The translations under genes and the position numbers were made by a program. Below are positions 16,912 through 25,923 of a DNA stretch of 64,000 nucleotides, in pieces. The DNA is from Winogradskya humida (GTDB taxonomy: Bacteria; Actinomycetota; Actinomycetes; Mycobacteriales; Micromonosporaceae): positions 1-64,000 of the forward strand of contig NZ_BOMN01000008.1 in NCBI RefSeq assembly GCF_016862215.1, in the 5' to 3' direction. How positions within the stretch are numbered: the first letter of the stretch is position 1; the number at the start of each line of letters is the position of its first letter. The notes under the pieces are model-generated. The model did not search any database. It was given only the letters and a program-made list of their open reading frames with translations, and was not told where the DNA came from.

Positions 16912-18246
16912 ATGTATCTCCACCGCTTGCGCGTAAGCGGAGTGCGCGGCTTCCACGGTCGGCGCGAGGTGGACCTCGATTTGGAACTCAGACCCGCCGG
17001 CGAGGTCGTCGACAGGTATCGGGGCATGGTAGTTATTGCTGGACGCAATGGGTCAGGGAAGACAACGCTGCTCCGCGCCATTGCTGCCGTGCTGGCTGGC
17101 CCCGAAGTAGCGAACACTCTTACTGAAACCGAGCGCGAGTGGATAAGCCACGGGACTTCAGCGGCCGCCGTCGAGGCCACCATCGCGCTAACCATCAGCG
17201 CTTCGAGCTTCGGGGCTGCTCGCCCACAAGCTAGCGTCTTTCCCGCCCAGCTGTCCTGGGAGCGGACCGAAGGAGCTCGATCTCGCCCTCAGCCCCAGCC
17301 CCCGATTCAGCAAGATGCCTCGACGTCCCTGTGGTCGCCCAAGCCGACCGGATTCTTCGCTGCGGGTTACGGCCCGTTCCGGCGTTTGGCCGGCACGAGC
17401 GGCGAAGTCGCACGCTTGATGGCAGGCGACTGGACCGTGGCGCGCTTCGCCACGCTGTTCCGCGAGGAGGCGTCGCTGGCGGAGACTGTGCAGTGGCTAC
17501 AGCAGGTCAACTATCGTGCCGCCTCGGGCCGCCAAAACTATGCTGAGCTGGAAGAGCACGTCGTCGGTATGCTGAACGACGGTCTCCTGCCGGACGGTTT
17601 CCAGATAGACCGGGTCGATCCGGACGGCCTCTGGATCCGGCGGAGTCCTGGGACCAGCCCGGCTATCAGGATCGAAGAGCTGAGTGACGGCTACCGAACA
17701 GTGACGGCCCTGGTCACCGATATTGTCCGGCAGATCAACGACTGCTTTGAAGGGCACATCGACTGGGCCGCGGACGGCAGCCCAGTGATCGAGGCCGCAG
17801 GGATCGTTCTCATCGACGAGATCGATGTCCATCTGCACGTGTCCTGGCAGAAACGGATCGCTCCGTGGCTGCTCGCGCACTTTCCCAACGTCCAGTTCAT
17901 CGTCACGAGTCACAGCCCTTACATCTGCCAGAGCGCTTCGCCCGGTGGCCTCATACAGCTTCCCGGCCCGAACGATGAATTCCCACCCCGCGTCGCCGGC
18001 GAGGACCTCTTCCGCCGAGTAGTGAACGGAAGCGGCGACGACGCGGTACTCACGGAGCTTTTCGGGCTGGACTCACCATATTCAGAACGAGTCGATTCCT
18101 TGCGGAAGGCTTTGACCAACTTGGAGCGCCTCGCCATCCGCGAGCAGGCAAGCCCCGAAGACCTGCGGCGCCTCGCAGAACTGGCCGAGGAGCTATCGCC
18201 CTCGCCCAGCAGCCGGGTGCGGGACGTGCTGGGAGACGGCAGTTGA
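16912..18246 (+). CDS. AAA ATPase, PtuA-like (Septu-type defence)
   Basis: 444 residues from ATG 16912, with CGGAGG about ten bases upstream. An SMC/RecF-like ATPase: N-terminal LHRLRVSGVRGFHGRREV, Walker A IAGRNGSGKTTLLRAI, an ABC-like signature ELSDGYRTVTALV, Walker B IVLIDEIDVHLHVSWQ, and switch motif VTSHSPYICQ. No nuclease (TOPRIM) domain follows, so it is not an OLD-type protein. Its stop overlaps the start of an HNH endonuclease gene. An ATPase of this kind coupled to an HNH protein is the composition of Septu (PtuA/PtuB), where the ATPase complex controls a nuclease that attacks phage or host nucleic acid. Codon choice is looser and AT-richer than in flanking genes, consistent with transfer. 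Confidence 0.75.
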   Translation: MYLHRLRVSGVRGFHGRREVDLDLELRPAGEVVDRYRGMVVIAGRNGSGKTTLLRAIAAVLAGPEVANTLTETEREWISHGTSAAAVEATIALTISASSFGAARPQASVFPAQLSWERTEGARSRPQPQPPIQQDASTSLWSPKPTGFFAAGYGPFRRLAGTSGEVARLMAGDWTVARFATLFREEASLAETVQWLQQVNYRAASGRQNYAELEEHVVGMLNDGLLPDGFQIDRVDPDGLWIRRSPGTSPAIRIEELSDGYRTVTALVTDIVRQINDCFEGHIDWAADGSPVIEAAGIVLIDEIDVHLHVSWQKRIAPWLLAHFPNVQFIVTSHSPYICQSASPGGLIQLPGPNDEFPPRVAGEDLFRRVVNGSGDDAVLTELFGLDSPYSERVDSLRKALTNLERLAIREQASPEDLRRLAELAEELSPSPSSRVRDVLGDGS

Positions 18247-19631
18247 TCCCCGTCGCTCGCCGCCCACTGCCTGCGGATCTGCTTGCCTCTCTGAGCGCAA
18301 GAACAAGGGAGATCGCGGCAAGCACGAACAAACGTGAGAAGGCTCGCGCCAGCTGGACCGGCTCAGGGCAGACCCGCCGAGCACTGAAGGCGGAACTCAC
18401 AGGCATGTGTGCGCGACCGGCGTTCTGCATGTACTGCCACGAGAGCCGTGGCACTGACGTTGACCACTTTGTCCCTATGGCCAGGGATCCCTTGCTCACC
18501 TTCGAGTGGCGGAACCACCTTCTTGCCTGCGGCTACTGCAACCAGCAGGCCAAGAGGGAAGCCTTTCCGCTTGACCCGGCTGGGCACCCGCTGTTGCTCG
18601 ACCCCACCGTCGACGATTCAGCTCACCACATGACTCTCGCGGCATCAGGTGAGTACATCGAACTGACGGAGCGGGGCACGGAAACTATCGCTGTGCTCAA
18701 ACTCAACGACCGGAGCGAGTTGATTGAGGCACGGTATCGATCGTGGCGCGGCGTGATCAGGATCTTTGGACAAGCCGCCGGCAGCAAGGACCGCCTCGAC
18801 ATGGACGACGTCGAAGATCTCCGGTTTCTGCCGATTGTCGATGCCTTTCACCACTTCGCCCACGACGTCAGCGCTGGGCGCTTGCATCTGAAGGGCGTAG
18901 CAGCGGAGATAGCCGCCTATGGCGCGTACAACGTTCCTGTCCTGCGAATGATTTTTCCGATCTGCAACCTATTAAGCAAAGCTGTGACGGCAGCGCTGGT
19001 ATTCTTGGGGCGTACGCCCCGGGACCCGCCTCTGCTTGCAAGCGACCCGGGGCAAAGTTGTTTCCGGACATCCCAGCACTGCCGGTCAGTCGTCCGAGCC
19101 GCCGCCGTTGCGCGATGCCAGGGCGGGCTGGCCGCCGGAGCAGGTGACCGTGAATTTGACCCGGTCGTGGTTGTCCGAGGTCGAGCGGAATTCGCCCTCG
19201 TTCCCCTGCTGCTCGTGCAGCGAGAAGCCGGGGCGCGGAGACATCGTGACGATCTCCGCCTGCCCGGCGGCGCATCGGGCCACGACCGTGCCCCCACGGG
19301 TGACAAGGGCCTTGCTCGCCACGCCCGGGGGACGGGAGACCGAGGGGGAAGTAGGAGGCGAGCCGGACGGGCTCGGGCTGCTGCCGACACCCTGAGAAGC
19401 CGACCGGCTGGCAGCTGGTTGCTCGCGGAGCAGCCTGTCGACGTCGGCGGCGCTCAACGGCTTGTTCTCGGGCGTGGTGAGCCCCGTGCCGATGACGCTG
19501 AGGGCCGCGATGCCGATCGCGACGGCCAGGATGGCGGCGCTGAGCCAGCCGGCTGCGGCGAGGAGCGTTCTGCGGTTCACCTGGTCGACTATGCCCGGGG
19601 GTTGGCTAAGGATGCCCCCCGGGGACGCTAA
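18243..19631 (+). CDS. HNH endonuclease, PtuB-like, with read-through C-terminus
   Basis: Starts at TTG 18243, overlapping the ATPase stop (TTGA). The HNH/zinc core is complete: CMYCHESRGTDVDHFVPM, WRNHLLACGYCNQQAKRE, i.e. CxxC, DH, N and CxxCN. Family-like sequence continues to about residue 250 (roughly 18990). The open frame then runs through the right flanking repeat and antisense to the next gene, reaching 462 residues. The last ~200 residues are R/A/G-rich and look like accidental translation, so the native stop was probably lost by recombination at the repeat. The nuclease core appears intact; whether the long tail tolerates function is unknown. The ATPase–HNH pairing supports a Septu-like anti-phage role. 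Confidence 0.7.
   Translation: MIPVARRPLPADLLASLSARTREIAASTNKREKARASWTGSGQTRRALKAELTGMCARPAFCMYCHESRGTDVDHFVPMARDPLLTFEWRNHLLACGYCNQQAKREAFPLDPAGHPLLLDPTVDDSAHHMTLAASGEYIELTERGTETIAVLKLNDRSELIEARYRSWRGVIRIFGQAAGSKDRLDMDDVEDLRFLPIVDAFHHFAHDVSAGRLHLKGVAAEIAAYGAYNVPVLRMIFPICNLLSKAVTAALVFLGRTPRDPPLLASDPGQSCFRTSQHCRSVVRAAAVARCQGGLAAGAGDREFDPVVVVRGRAEFALVPLLLVQREAGARRHRDDLRLPGGASGHDRAPTGDKGLARHARGTGDRGGSRRRAGRARAAADTLRSRPAGSWLLAEQPVDVGGAQRLVLGRGEPRADDAEGRDADRDGQDGGAEPAGCGEERSAVHLVDYARGLAKDAPRGR
19014..19053. repeat. right flanking direct repeat of the Septu-like island
   Basis: Matches 16641–16680 over the first 23 bases and again at CCCGGGG. It lies 33 bases beyond the stop of the exported protein gene on the minus strand, so its hairpin could have served originally as that gene's terminator. 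The HNH reading frame runs through it. Confidence 0.55.
19086..19580 (-). CDS. membrane-anchored exported protein of unknown function
   Basis: 164 residues from GTG 19580 (VNRRTLLAAAG). One N-terminal hydrophobic segment (WLSAAILAVAIGIAALSVIG) precedes a Ser/Pro-rich linker (SPSPSGSPPTSPSVSRP) and a small C-terminal domain with two Cys (VARCAAGQ, VTCSGGQ) that could form a disulfide outside the cell. Divergent from the two-component system with about 100 bases between starts, and a candidate response-regulator site lies in that gap. It may therefore be a target of the system. The family is not recognised. Confidence 0.7.
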   Translation of the reverse strand: MNRRTLLAAAGWLSAAILAVAIGIAALSVIGTGLTTPENKPLSAADVDRLLREQPAASRSASQGVGSSPSPSGSPPTSPSVSRPPGVASKALVTRGGTVVARCAAGQAEIVTMSPRPGFSLHEQQGNEGEFRSTSDNHDRVKFTVTCSGGQPALASRNGGGSDD

Positions 19632-19643
19632 AGGAGGGTTAAG
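19627..19643 (-). promoter_or_regulatory. candidate response-regulator box
   Basis: On the minus strand reads CTTAACCCTCCTTTAGC: two TTA-containing half sites in tandem, 11 bases apart, as expected for OmpR-type regulators. A matching CTTAACC-N4-CTTAG occurs at 21619–21635 before the PepSY gene. It lies in the divergent promoter of the response regulator and the exported protein. Confidence 0.45.
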
Positions 19644-19670
19644 GGCGGCCGGGGTCCGGGGCTGCTCGGA

Positions 19671-19676
19671 TAGCGT
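19671..19676 (+). promoter_or_regulatory. -10 element TAGCGT, leaderless response-regulator mRNA
   Basis: TAGCGT ends six bases before the GTG at 19683, and no ribosome-binding sequence is present. Initiation seven bases downstream would place the first transcribed base at the start codon. Confidence 0.4.
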
Positions 19677-19682
19677 GCGTGC

Positions 19683-20366
19683 GTGGCTCACCTGTTGTTG
19701 ATCGAGGATGACTCGGCTATCCGTACCCATCTGCTCCGGGCTCTTCGGGAGCGGGGGCACGCGGTGGCGTCGTCGGCTACCGCTATGGAGGGGTTGCAGG
19801 CCGCTCTGGCCGAACGGCCTGATCTTGTGGTGCTCGATCTGGGGCTTCCCGATCTCGACGGGCGGGAGATGCTGCGGATGTTGCGGGCCGTGAGCGCCGT
19901 GCCCGTGATCGTGGCGACCGCCCGGGATGACGAGGCTGAGATCGTGCGGGTGCTGGATGCCGGGGCGGACGATTATCTGGTGAAGCCGTTCACCGCTGCT
20001 CAGCTGGATGCGCGGGTGCGGGCGGTGCTGCGGCGAGGGGCATCCGGGGGTGCTGAGCCGGTCGCGCTGAGCGTGGGCGGGTTGCGGATCGATCAGGGGG
20101 CGCGGACGGCGAGCCTGGACGGGCGGTCGCTGGATCTGACGCCGCGGGAGTTCGACCTTCTCCATCATCTGGCGACCAGGGCGGGGCAGGTGGTGAGCAA
20201 GCGGGAGCTGCTGAGCGAGGTGTGGCAGGTTCCGTACGGCGGCGCGGACAAGACCGTCGACGTGCACCTGTCATGGCTGCGGCGCAAGCTCGGGGAGACC
20301 GCGCAGGAGCCGCGCTATCTGCACACCGTGCGGGGTGTGGGCGTGCGACTGAGTGAGCCGGCGTGA
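19683..20366 (+). CDS. OmpR/PhoB-family response regulator
   Basis: 227 residues from GTG 19683. The receiver domain (about residues 1–115) has the acidic pair in LIEDDSAIR, phospho-acceptor Asp in LVVLDLGLPDLDG, and the Thr/Lys switch residues in VIVATARDD and DDYLVKPF. The C-terminal winged helix contains LTPREFDLLHHLATRAGQVVS (core LTPREFDLLHHLA) and TVDVHLSWLRRKLGE. GTGA overlap with the kinase gene shows coupling. Likely targets are the flanking exported proteins, whose promoters share a box. Confidence 0.95.
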   Translation: MAHLLLIEDDSAIRTHLLRALRERGHAVASSATAMEGLQAALAERPDLVVLDLGLPDLDGREMLRMLRAVSAVPVIVATARDDEAEIVRVLDAGADDYLVKPFTAAQLDARVRAVLRRGASGGAEPVALSVGGLRIDQGARTASLDGRSLDLTPREFDLLHHLATRAGQVVSKRELLSEVWQVPYGGADKTVDVHLSWLRRKLGETAQEPRYLHTVRGVGVRLSEPA

Positions 20367-21634
20367 GACGACGGCTGACCCTGCTGGTCGCGGCGACGAC
20401 GGTGCTGGTGCTGATCGCGTTCCTGGTGCCGCTGGCAGTGCTGGTGCGGCAGGCGGCCGCGGACAGGGCGGTGAGCCAGGCGACCGTCGTGCTGCAGACG
20501 ATCGTGCCGCTGGTCGGCACCAGCTCGGACGATCAGCTGGCCCTCTCGTTGCAGGGCCAGCCCGTACCCGTCAGCGTTTTCACCCCGTCCGGCGCGGTCC
20601 TCGGCGAACCGGCCGGGCAGACCCCCGCGGTGCGCCTCGCAGCATCGAATCTGCTCGCGTTCACGGTCGCGACCGGATCCGGGCGGGAGATCGTCGCACC
20701 CGTGGCCATCAGCGGCCGGGGCGTCTACGTGGTCCGGACCGTCGTGCCGGACGCCGACCTGACCCGGGGCGTGGCACGGTCATGGCTGGTGCTGGCCGGC
20801 CTGGGACTGACGCTGGTGCTGCTCGGTCTCGCAGTCGCGGACCGGCTCGCCCGCAACCTCGTCGCCCCGATCGCCGACCTCTCCGCGGTTTCGCACCGCC
20901 TGGCCCGCGCCGAACTCTCCGCGCGGGCGTCCCCTGCCGGCCCGCCCGAGGTGCGGGAGGTCGCCGGTGCCCTGAACCACCTGGCCGGGCGGATCCAGGA
21001 CCTGCTGCGCGAGGAACGGGAACAGGTCGCTGACATCTCGCACCGGCTGCGTACCCCCCTCACCGCCCTGCGGCTCGAGGTGGAATCGCTGCGCGACCCC
21101 GGCGAGGCGGGGCGGGTGGCGGCCGCGGCGGACAGCATCGAACGTGCCGTCACGCTGGTCATCCAGCAGGCCCGCCGCCGGGGCGGCGAACGAAAATCCT
21201 GCGACGCTACGAGTGTGGTCGCCGACCGGGTCGCTTTCTGGACCGTCCTGGCCGAGGACACCGATCGACGTGTACGCCAGGAGCTGCCGGACAGTCCCCT
21301 CCTCGTCGCCCTCCCCGCGGAGGAACTGGCCGCCGCGCTCGATGCCCTGCTCGGCAACGTGTTCGCCCACACCCCCGACGGCACCGCCCTCGCGGTAACG
21401 CTGCGCCCACACCCTGGCGGCGGCGCGACCCTCACGGTGAGCGACGAGGGACCCGGCTTCCCCCAGCAGTCGCTGCTCCGCGGTGCGTCGGGCAGCGGCT
21501 CGACGGGACTCGGCCTGGACATCGCCCGCCGCGCGGCGGAGACCGGCGGCGGCTCTCTGCAGGCGCTCACGGCACCCACCGGAGGAGCCCTCGTACGCAT
21601 GGACCTGGCCGCCGCAGCCTTAACCGAGCCTTAG
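20363..21634 (+). CDS. sensor histidine kinase
   Basis: 423 residues. The first membrane helix (LLVAATTVLVLIAFLVPLAV) and the second (WLVLAGLGLTLVLLGLAVA) enclose an extracellular sensor of about 120 residues. HAMP follows, then the H-box ADISHRLRTPLTALRLE with phospho-acceptor His, N-box ALLGNVFAHTPDG, G1 VSDEGPGF and G2 GSTGLGLDIARRAA. Partner of the upstream response regulator. The signal is unknown, but the downstream PepSY protein with its acidic/His-rich tail suggests cell-envelope or cation sensing (inference). Confidence 0.94.
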   Translation: MRRRLTLLVAATTVLVLIAFLVPLAVLVRQAAADRAVSQATVVLQTIVPLVGTSSDDQLALSLQGQPVPVSVFTPSGAVLGEPAGQTPAVRLAASNLLAFTVATGSGREIVAPVAISGRGVYVVRTVVPDADLTRGVARSWLVLAGLGLTLVLLGLAVADRLARNLVAPIADLSAVSHRLARAELSARASPAGPPEVREVAGALNHLAGRIQDLLREEREQVADISHRLRTPLTALRLEVESLRDPGEAGRVAAAADSIERAVTLVIQQARRRGGERKSCDATSVVADRVAFWTVLAEDTDRRVRQELPDSPLLVALPAEELAAALDALLGNVFAHTPDGTALAVTLRPHPGGGATLTVSDEGPGFPQQSLLRGASGSGSTGLGLDIARRAAETGGGSLQALTAPTGGALVRMDLAAAALTEP

Positions 21635-21635
21635 G
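21619..21635 (+). promoter_or_regulatory. second candidate response-regulator box
   Basis: CTTAACCGAGCCTTAGG overlaps the kinase stop codon, 78 bases before the PepSY gene start. It shares CTTAACC-N4-(C/T)TTAG with the site at 19627–19643, suggesting both promoters respond to the same regulator. Confidence 0.45.
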
Positions 21636-21712
21636 GTTCACACAGCGCGCCCATAGCCTGATCAGCGAGATCGTTCCGGTGTCAGCAACGAGTACGACAC
21701 CCGGAGGACCAC

Positions 21713-22429
<717 letters not shown>

Positions 22430-22437
22430 CAACTGGC

Positions 22438-22496
22438 GGCAAACCGGCTGACGGCAAACCGGCTGACGGCAAACCGGCTGACGGCTGACGGCTGAC
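22438..22496. repeat. tandem 15-bp repeats after the PepSY gene
   Basis: Three exact copies of GGCAAACCGGCTGAC followed by two copies of its last part GGCTGAC. Related GGCTGACGG words continue to about 22563. Noncoding; origin probably slippage. Confidence 0.75.
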
Positions 22497-22629
22497 GGCC
22501 GGGTAACAAAGTCGGCTCACGGCAAGCGGGCTGACGGCCGGCGGGGAGCGGGCTGACGGCTGATCAGGTGACGGATGGCGGGTGCGCTCTGGGCGTACTG
22601 AGGGAAATTGGGTGTACACAGGAAAAGAC

Positions 22630-22665
22630 GATGCCCGGGCCGACCAGCCCGGGCATCGTCCTCTT
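22630..22665. terminator. strong hairpin terminator
   Basis: GATGCCCGGGC and GCCCGGGCATC (11-base stem, 6-base loop) followed by GTCCTCTTTCTT. It would end transcripts from the PepSY region and could also work in the opposite direction (GTCTTTTCC on the other side). Confidence 0.75.
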
Positions 22666-22891
22666 TCTTGGGGGAGAAAGCTTGAGGTGTGGACGAGCGT
22701 AGGGCAACGGATCGACGTTTATCCATATCGATTGGCCCATATCGAGGACTGTTAAACAACTTTCCGGTTGGCGGGAACAGGTTCGGTAGAATTCAGGGAG
22801 GCGGGGTGGTCTGGTGGTCTGGACCACAGGGCAATACTCTGCGGTAACACGGCTGTTACTTCCCCCCACAAGACGCAAAGAGGCGGCGCCG

Positions 22892-24715
22892 ATGGCTCTC
22901 GAGGTTCCCTACCGCTCAATCCCGGACATGCTGCTCCGACGGGTCGGGGCGACGCCGGATGCCAGGGCGTTCGCCGTTCCGACCGCGGACGACACCGGCA
23001 TCACGTGGCTGACGTGGGCGCAGATCGGGGACCGGGCCAAGGCCATCGCCGCGGGGCTCGCCGGGCTCGGGGTCGGCCTTGAGGACCGCGTTTCCATTCT
23101 TTCCGGCACCCGCATCGAGTGGGTTCTCGCCGACCTGGGCGTGAACCTCGCCGGTGGGGCGACGACCACGGTCTACCCGACCACGGAGCCCGAGGATGCG
23201 GCCTACATCGTTGCCGACTCCGGTTCCAAGGTGCTCATCGCCGAGAACCCGAAGCAGGCGCTCAAGCTCGCCGGCGTCGAGACCTCGCTGACCCACATCG
23301 TGGTCATCGACGGGCTCGCCGACGCCTCGGCGCAGCCGCCCCAGCTCACCCTCGCCGAGCTTGAGGAGCGCGGCCGCGCGGCGCTGGCCGGCAATCCCGG
23401 GCTGATCGAGGCGATCGCCGAGGGCATCGGCCCCGACAACATCGCCACGCTGATCTACACGTCGGGCACCACCGGGCGGCCCAAGGGTGTGGAGCTGACG
23501 CACGGTGGCTGGTGCTGGCAGGGCGTCGCGCAGGCGGGGGTGGGGCTGTTCGAGCCCACGGATCTGCAGTTCCTCTGGCTGCCGCTGTCCCACTCGTTCG
23601 GCAAGTCGCTGACCTGCGGCATCATCCACGTCGGCGTCCCGACCTACATCGACGGCCGGGTCGACAAGCTCGTCGACATGCTCGCGGTGGTCAAGCCGAC
23701 CCTGATGTGCGGCGCCCCGCGCATCTTCGAGAAGGTCTACAACAAGACGGTCACCACGGCGACCGGCGACGGCGGCGTCAAGGCCAAGATCTTCCACTGG
23801 GCGGTCGCGACCGGCAAGCGCAAGGTCACCCTGGAGCAGGAGGGCAAGCCGGTCCCGGCCGGCCTCAAGGCGCAGTACGCCGTCGCCGAGAAGCTCGTCT
23901 TCTCCAAACTCCAGCAGCGCCTCGGCGGCCGGATGCGCGCCCTGGTCTCCGGCTCCGCCCCGCTGAGCCGCGACATCGCCGAGTTCTTCGCCGCGGCCAA
24001 CCTCGCCATCATGGAGGGCTACGGACTCACCGAGGCCAGCGCCGCCGACTTCTGCAACCGGCACGGCAAAATCAAGATCGGCTCGGTCGGCCCCGGCCTC
24101 GGCGACCTCGAGTGCAAGATCGACACCGACGGCGAGATCCTGCTCCGCGGCAAACCGGTCATGCGCGGCTACCACAACCTGCCCAAGGAAACCGCCGAGG
24201 CCTTCACCGAGGACGGCTTCCTGCGCACCGGCGACATCGGCGAACTCGACTCTGACGGCTACCTGCGCGTCACCGACCGCAAGAAGGACCTGGTCAAGAC
24301 GTCCGGCGGCAAATACATCGCGCCGTCGGCGATCGAGGGCATGTTCAAGGCGGTCTGCCCGTACACCTCGCAGGCGGTCGTGGTCGGCCAGGCCCGCAAC
24401 TTCGTCACCATGCTGATCAGCCTCGACGAGGAAGCCATCGCCTCCTGGGCCGCCGGCGGCCCCCTCGCCGGCAAGCCCTACGAGGAGATCGTCACCGCCC
24501 CCGAGACCGAGAAGATGGTCGCGGCCTACATCGAAGAGCTGAACACCAAGCTCAACCGCTGGGAGACGGTGAAGAAGTTCGCCATCCTCCCCCGCGACCT
24601 CAGCATCGAACAGGGCGAGGTCACCCCGTCGATGAAGGTCAAGCGCCGCAGCGTCGAGGCCAACTTCGCCGAGCACATCGAGAAGATGTACGCGGGCTCG
24701 CTCGCCCAGCTGTAA
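22892..24715 (+). CDS. long-chain fatty-acid–CoA ligase (FadD15-like)
   Basis: 607-residue AMP-forming acyl-CoA synthetase that activates fatty acids with ATP and CoA. Start chosen at ATG 22892 after AAAGAGG; the frame is open further upstream but lacks family sequence. P-loop/A3 motif is LIYTSGTTGRPKGVELTHG; others are WLPLSHSFGK, YGLTEASAADF (A5), LRTGDIGEL (A7) and DRKKDLVKTSGGKYI (A8) with the catalytic Lys at the end in PSMKVKRR. The length and RIFEKVYNK motif match mycobacterial FadD15-type enzymes. Monocistronic, with terminators on both sides. Confidence 0.92.
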   Translation: MALEVPYRSIPDMLLRRVGATPDARAFAVPTADDTGITWLTWAQIGDRAKAIAAGLAGLGVGLEDRVSILSGTRIEWVLADLGVNLAGGATTTVYPTTEPEDAAYIVADSGSKVLIAENPKQALKLAGVETSLTHIVVIDGLADASAQPPQLTLAELEERGRAALAGNPGLIEAIAEGIGPDNIATLIYTSGTTGRPKGVELTHGGWCWQGVAQAGVGLFEPTDLQFLWLPLSHSFGKSLTCGIIHVGVPTYIDGRVDKLVDMLAVVKPTLMCGAPRIFEKVYNKTVTTATGDGGVKAKIFHWAVATGKRKVTLEQEGKPVPAGLKAQYAVAEKLVFSKLQQRLGGRMRALVSGSAPLSRDIAEFFAAANLAIMEGYGLTEASAADFCNRHGKIKIGSVGPGLGDLECKIDTDGEILLRGKPVMRGYHNLPKETAEAFTEDGFLRTGDIGELDSDGYLRVTDRKKDLVKTSGGKYIAPSAIEGMFKAVCPYTSQAVVVGQARNFVTMLISLDEEAIASWAAGGPLAGKPYEEIVTAPETEKMVAAYIEELNTKLNRWETVKKFAILPRDLSIEQGEVTPSMKVKRRSVEANFAEHIEKMYAGSLAQL

Positions 24716-24728
24716 ACGCCCGCTCCCC

Positions 24729-24764
24729 GAACGGCCGGCCCATGGTGGCCGGCCGTTCGTCTTT
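24729..24764 (+). terminator. Rho-independent terminator after the acyl-CoA ligase gene
   Basis: GAACGGCCGGCC pairs with GGCCGGCCGTTC (12-base perfect stem, loop CATGGT), followed by GTCTTTCC. Fourteen bases after the stop codon. Confidence 0.8.
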
Positions 24765-24801
24765 CCCTGCCAGGCAGGCGGCACGGCGCGATGATGAACG
24801 T

Positions 24802-25023
24802 GTGACTCGCGGGCGCCTCATCGGGATCGGGGCCGCTCTCGGCGTACTCATAATGCTTGTGGGTCTGGTGGTGTGGGTGTTGTCCAGGACCGGGGACCAG
24901 AGCCTTTGTCCCAGCGTGGTGGTCTCGCACAGCGAGCTACCCACGAGCCCGGTGGTGCCGGCCCTGGTCATGCAGGCTCTGGCGGAAACCACGCTGATGA
25001 AGCCGGAGGCGTGCCCGGCCTGA
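24802..25023 (+). CDS. small single-pass membrane protein
   Basis: 73 residues from GTG 24802 (VTRGRLIG). One hydrophobic helix (IGAALGVLIMLVGLVVWVL) near the N-terminus, then an outside tail with two Cys (SLCPSVVV and EACPA) that might form a disulfide. No family recognised. No clear ribosome site; the gene lies after a terminator and before a gene-free stretch. Confidence 0.45.
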   Translation: MTRGRLIGIGAALGVLIMLVGLVVWVLSRTGDQSLCPSVVVSHSELPTSPVVPALVMQALAETTLMKPEACPA

Positions 25024-25200
25024 TCAGCCCGGCCGACGCCACCTCCGCCGGACCGTCTGGGATCCGCGCCGCGGCCGTCACCGCGTGCGTCGCCTGCAGC
25101 ACCGCGTCGATCATCACGACGTCGCGGGTGCCGCCCAGGCGTCGGCGACCGGAGCCGTCAGCTTGCGCTGGGAAAGCGCACGGATGATCCGGCGGTTCTC

Positions 25201-25923
25201 CTATGCCGCTCGAATCTCACCGGGGAAACGACTTCCGGCCGCGGCAACAGCGGCGGCGACGGCGGTTGCGGGGTCGGTGCCGGGCCAGAGGTGGGTGAGC
25301 AGGAGCTGGCCCACGCCGGCCTCGGCAGCCTGGTGTCCAGCTTGGACGGCGCTGGTGAGGTACGCCTGCGAATCCGGCGGGACCTCGTCGGCGTAAGTGG
25401 CCTCGGCGATCAGAATGTCCGCCTCGCGGGCAAGCCGTACGACGTCGGGAGTCGGGCCGCTGTCCCCGGTGTAGGCGAGCGTCGTGCCGCCCGCGGTGAG
25501 CCGGATGCCCGCGTTCGGCACCCAGTGGGGCAGCAGCCGGGTTTCGGCCCGGAACGGTCCGATCTCGAAGTCTGCCGCGACGTCGCGAAGCGAGTACGCG
25601 TCGTCGAGCATTCCGGGCCGGTCCAGAGCGAGCACCGCGTCGAGTGCGCCCGGTAGCGAATACACCGGCAGCGGGCGCGCGCCGCGGGTGCCGAGGGAGC
25701 GGGCCCGGAGCAGCGGGTTGAGGTCGGCGCAGTGATCGGGGTGGCCGTGGCTGATGAAGACCGCGTCGACGTCCTCGGCGGGGAGAAGTGCGAGCAGCCG
25801 GGGCAGCGTCGCGTAGCCGAGGTCGAGCAGCAGACGGAAACCGTCGTGCTCGACCAGGAACCCGCTGCATGCCTTGCCGGCGGTGGGCCAGGCACCGCAC
25901 GCGCCGAGCGTGGTCAGTCGCAT
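25201..25923 (-). CDS. MBL-fold metallohydrolase (RNase Z/AtsA-like)
   Basis: 240 residues from ATG 25923 (MRLTTLGACGAWPT). The metal-binding motif HGHPDHCADL (HxHxDH), later His in LPHWVPNAG, Asp in YTGDSGPTPD and the final LLTHLWPG are all present. The N-terminal GACGAWP plus LVEHDGFRLLLDLG is typical of the ElaC/AtsA-like subgroup whose substrates are phosphodiesters or sulfates. TGATG overlap couples it to the MocR gene. The specific substrate is unknown. The 177 bases between this gene and the small membrane protein (25024–25200) contain nothing I can identify. Confidence 0.88.
   Translation of the reverse strand: MRLTTLGACGAWPTAGKACSGFLVEHDGFRLLLDLGYATLPRLLALLPAEDVDAVFISHGHPDHCADLNPLLRARSLGTRGARPLPVYSLPGALDAVLALDRPGMLDDAYSLRDVAADFEIGPFRAETRLLPHWVPNAGIRLTAGGTTLAYTGDSGPTPDVVRLAREADILIAEATYADEVPPDSQAYLTSAVQAGHQAAEAGVGQLLLTHLWPGTDPATAVAAAVAAAGSRFPGEIRAA

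Noticed and set aside
22916..24784. 622-codon open frame antisense to the acyl-CoA ligase
   Set aside because: V/D/G-rich antisense of a clear FadD gene.
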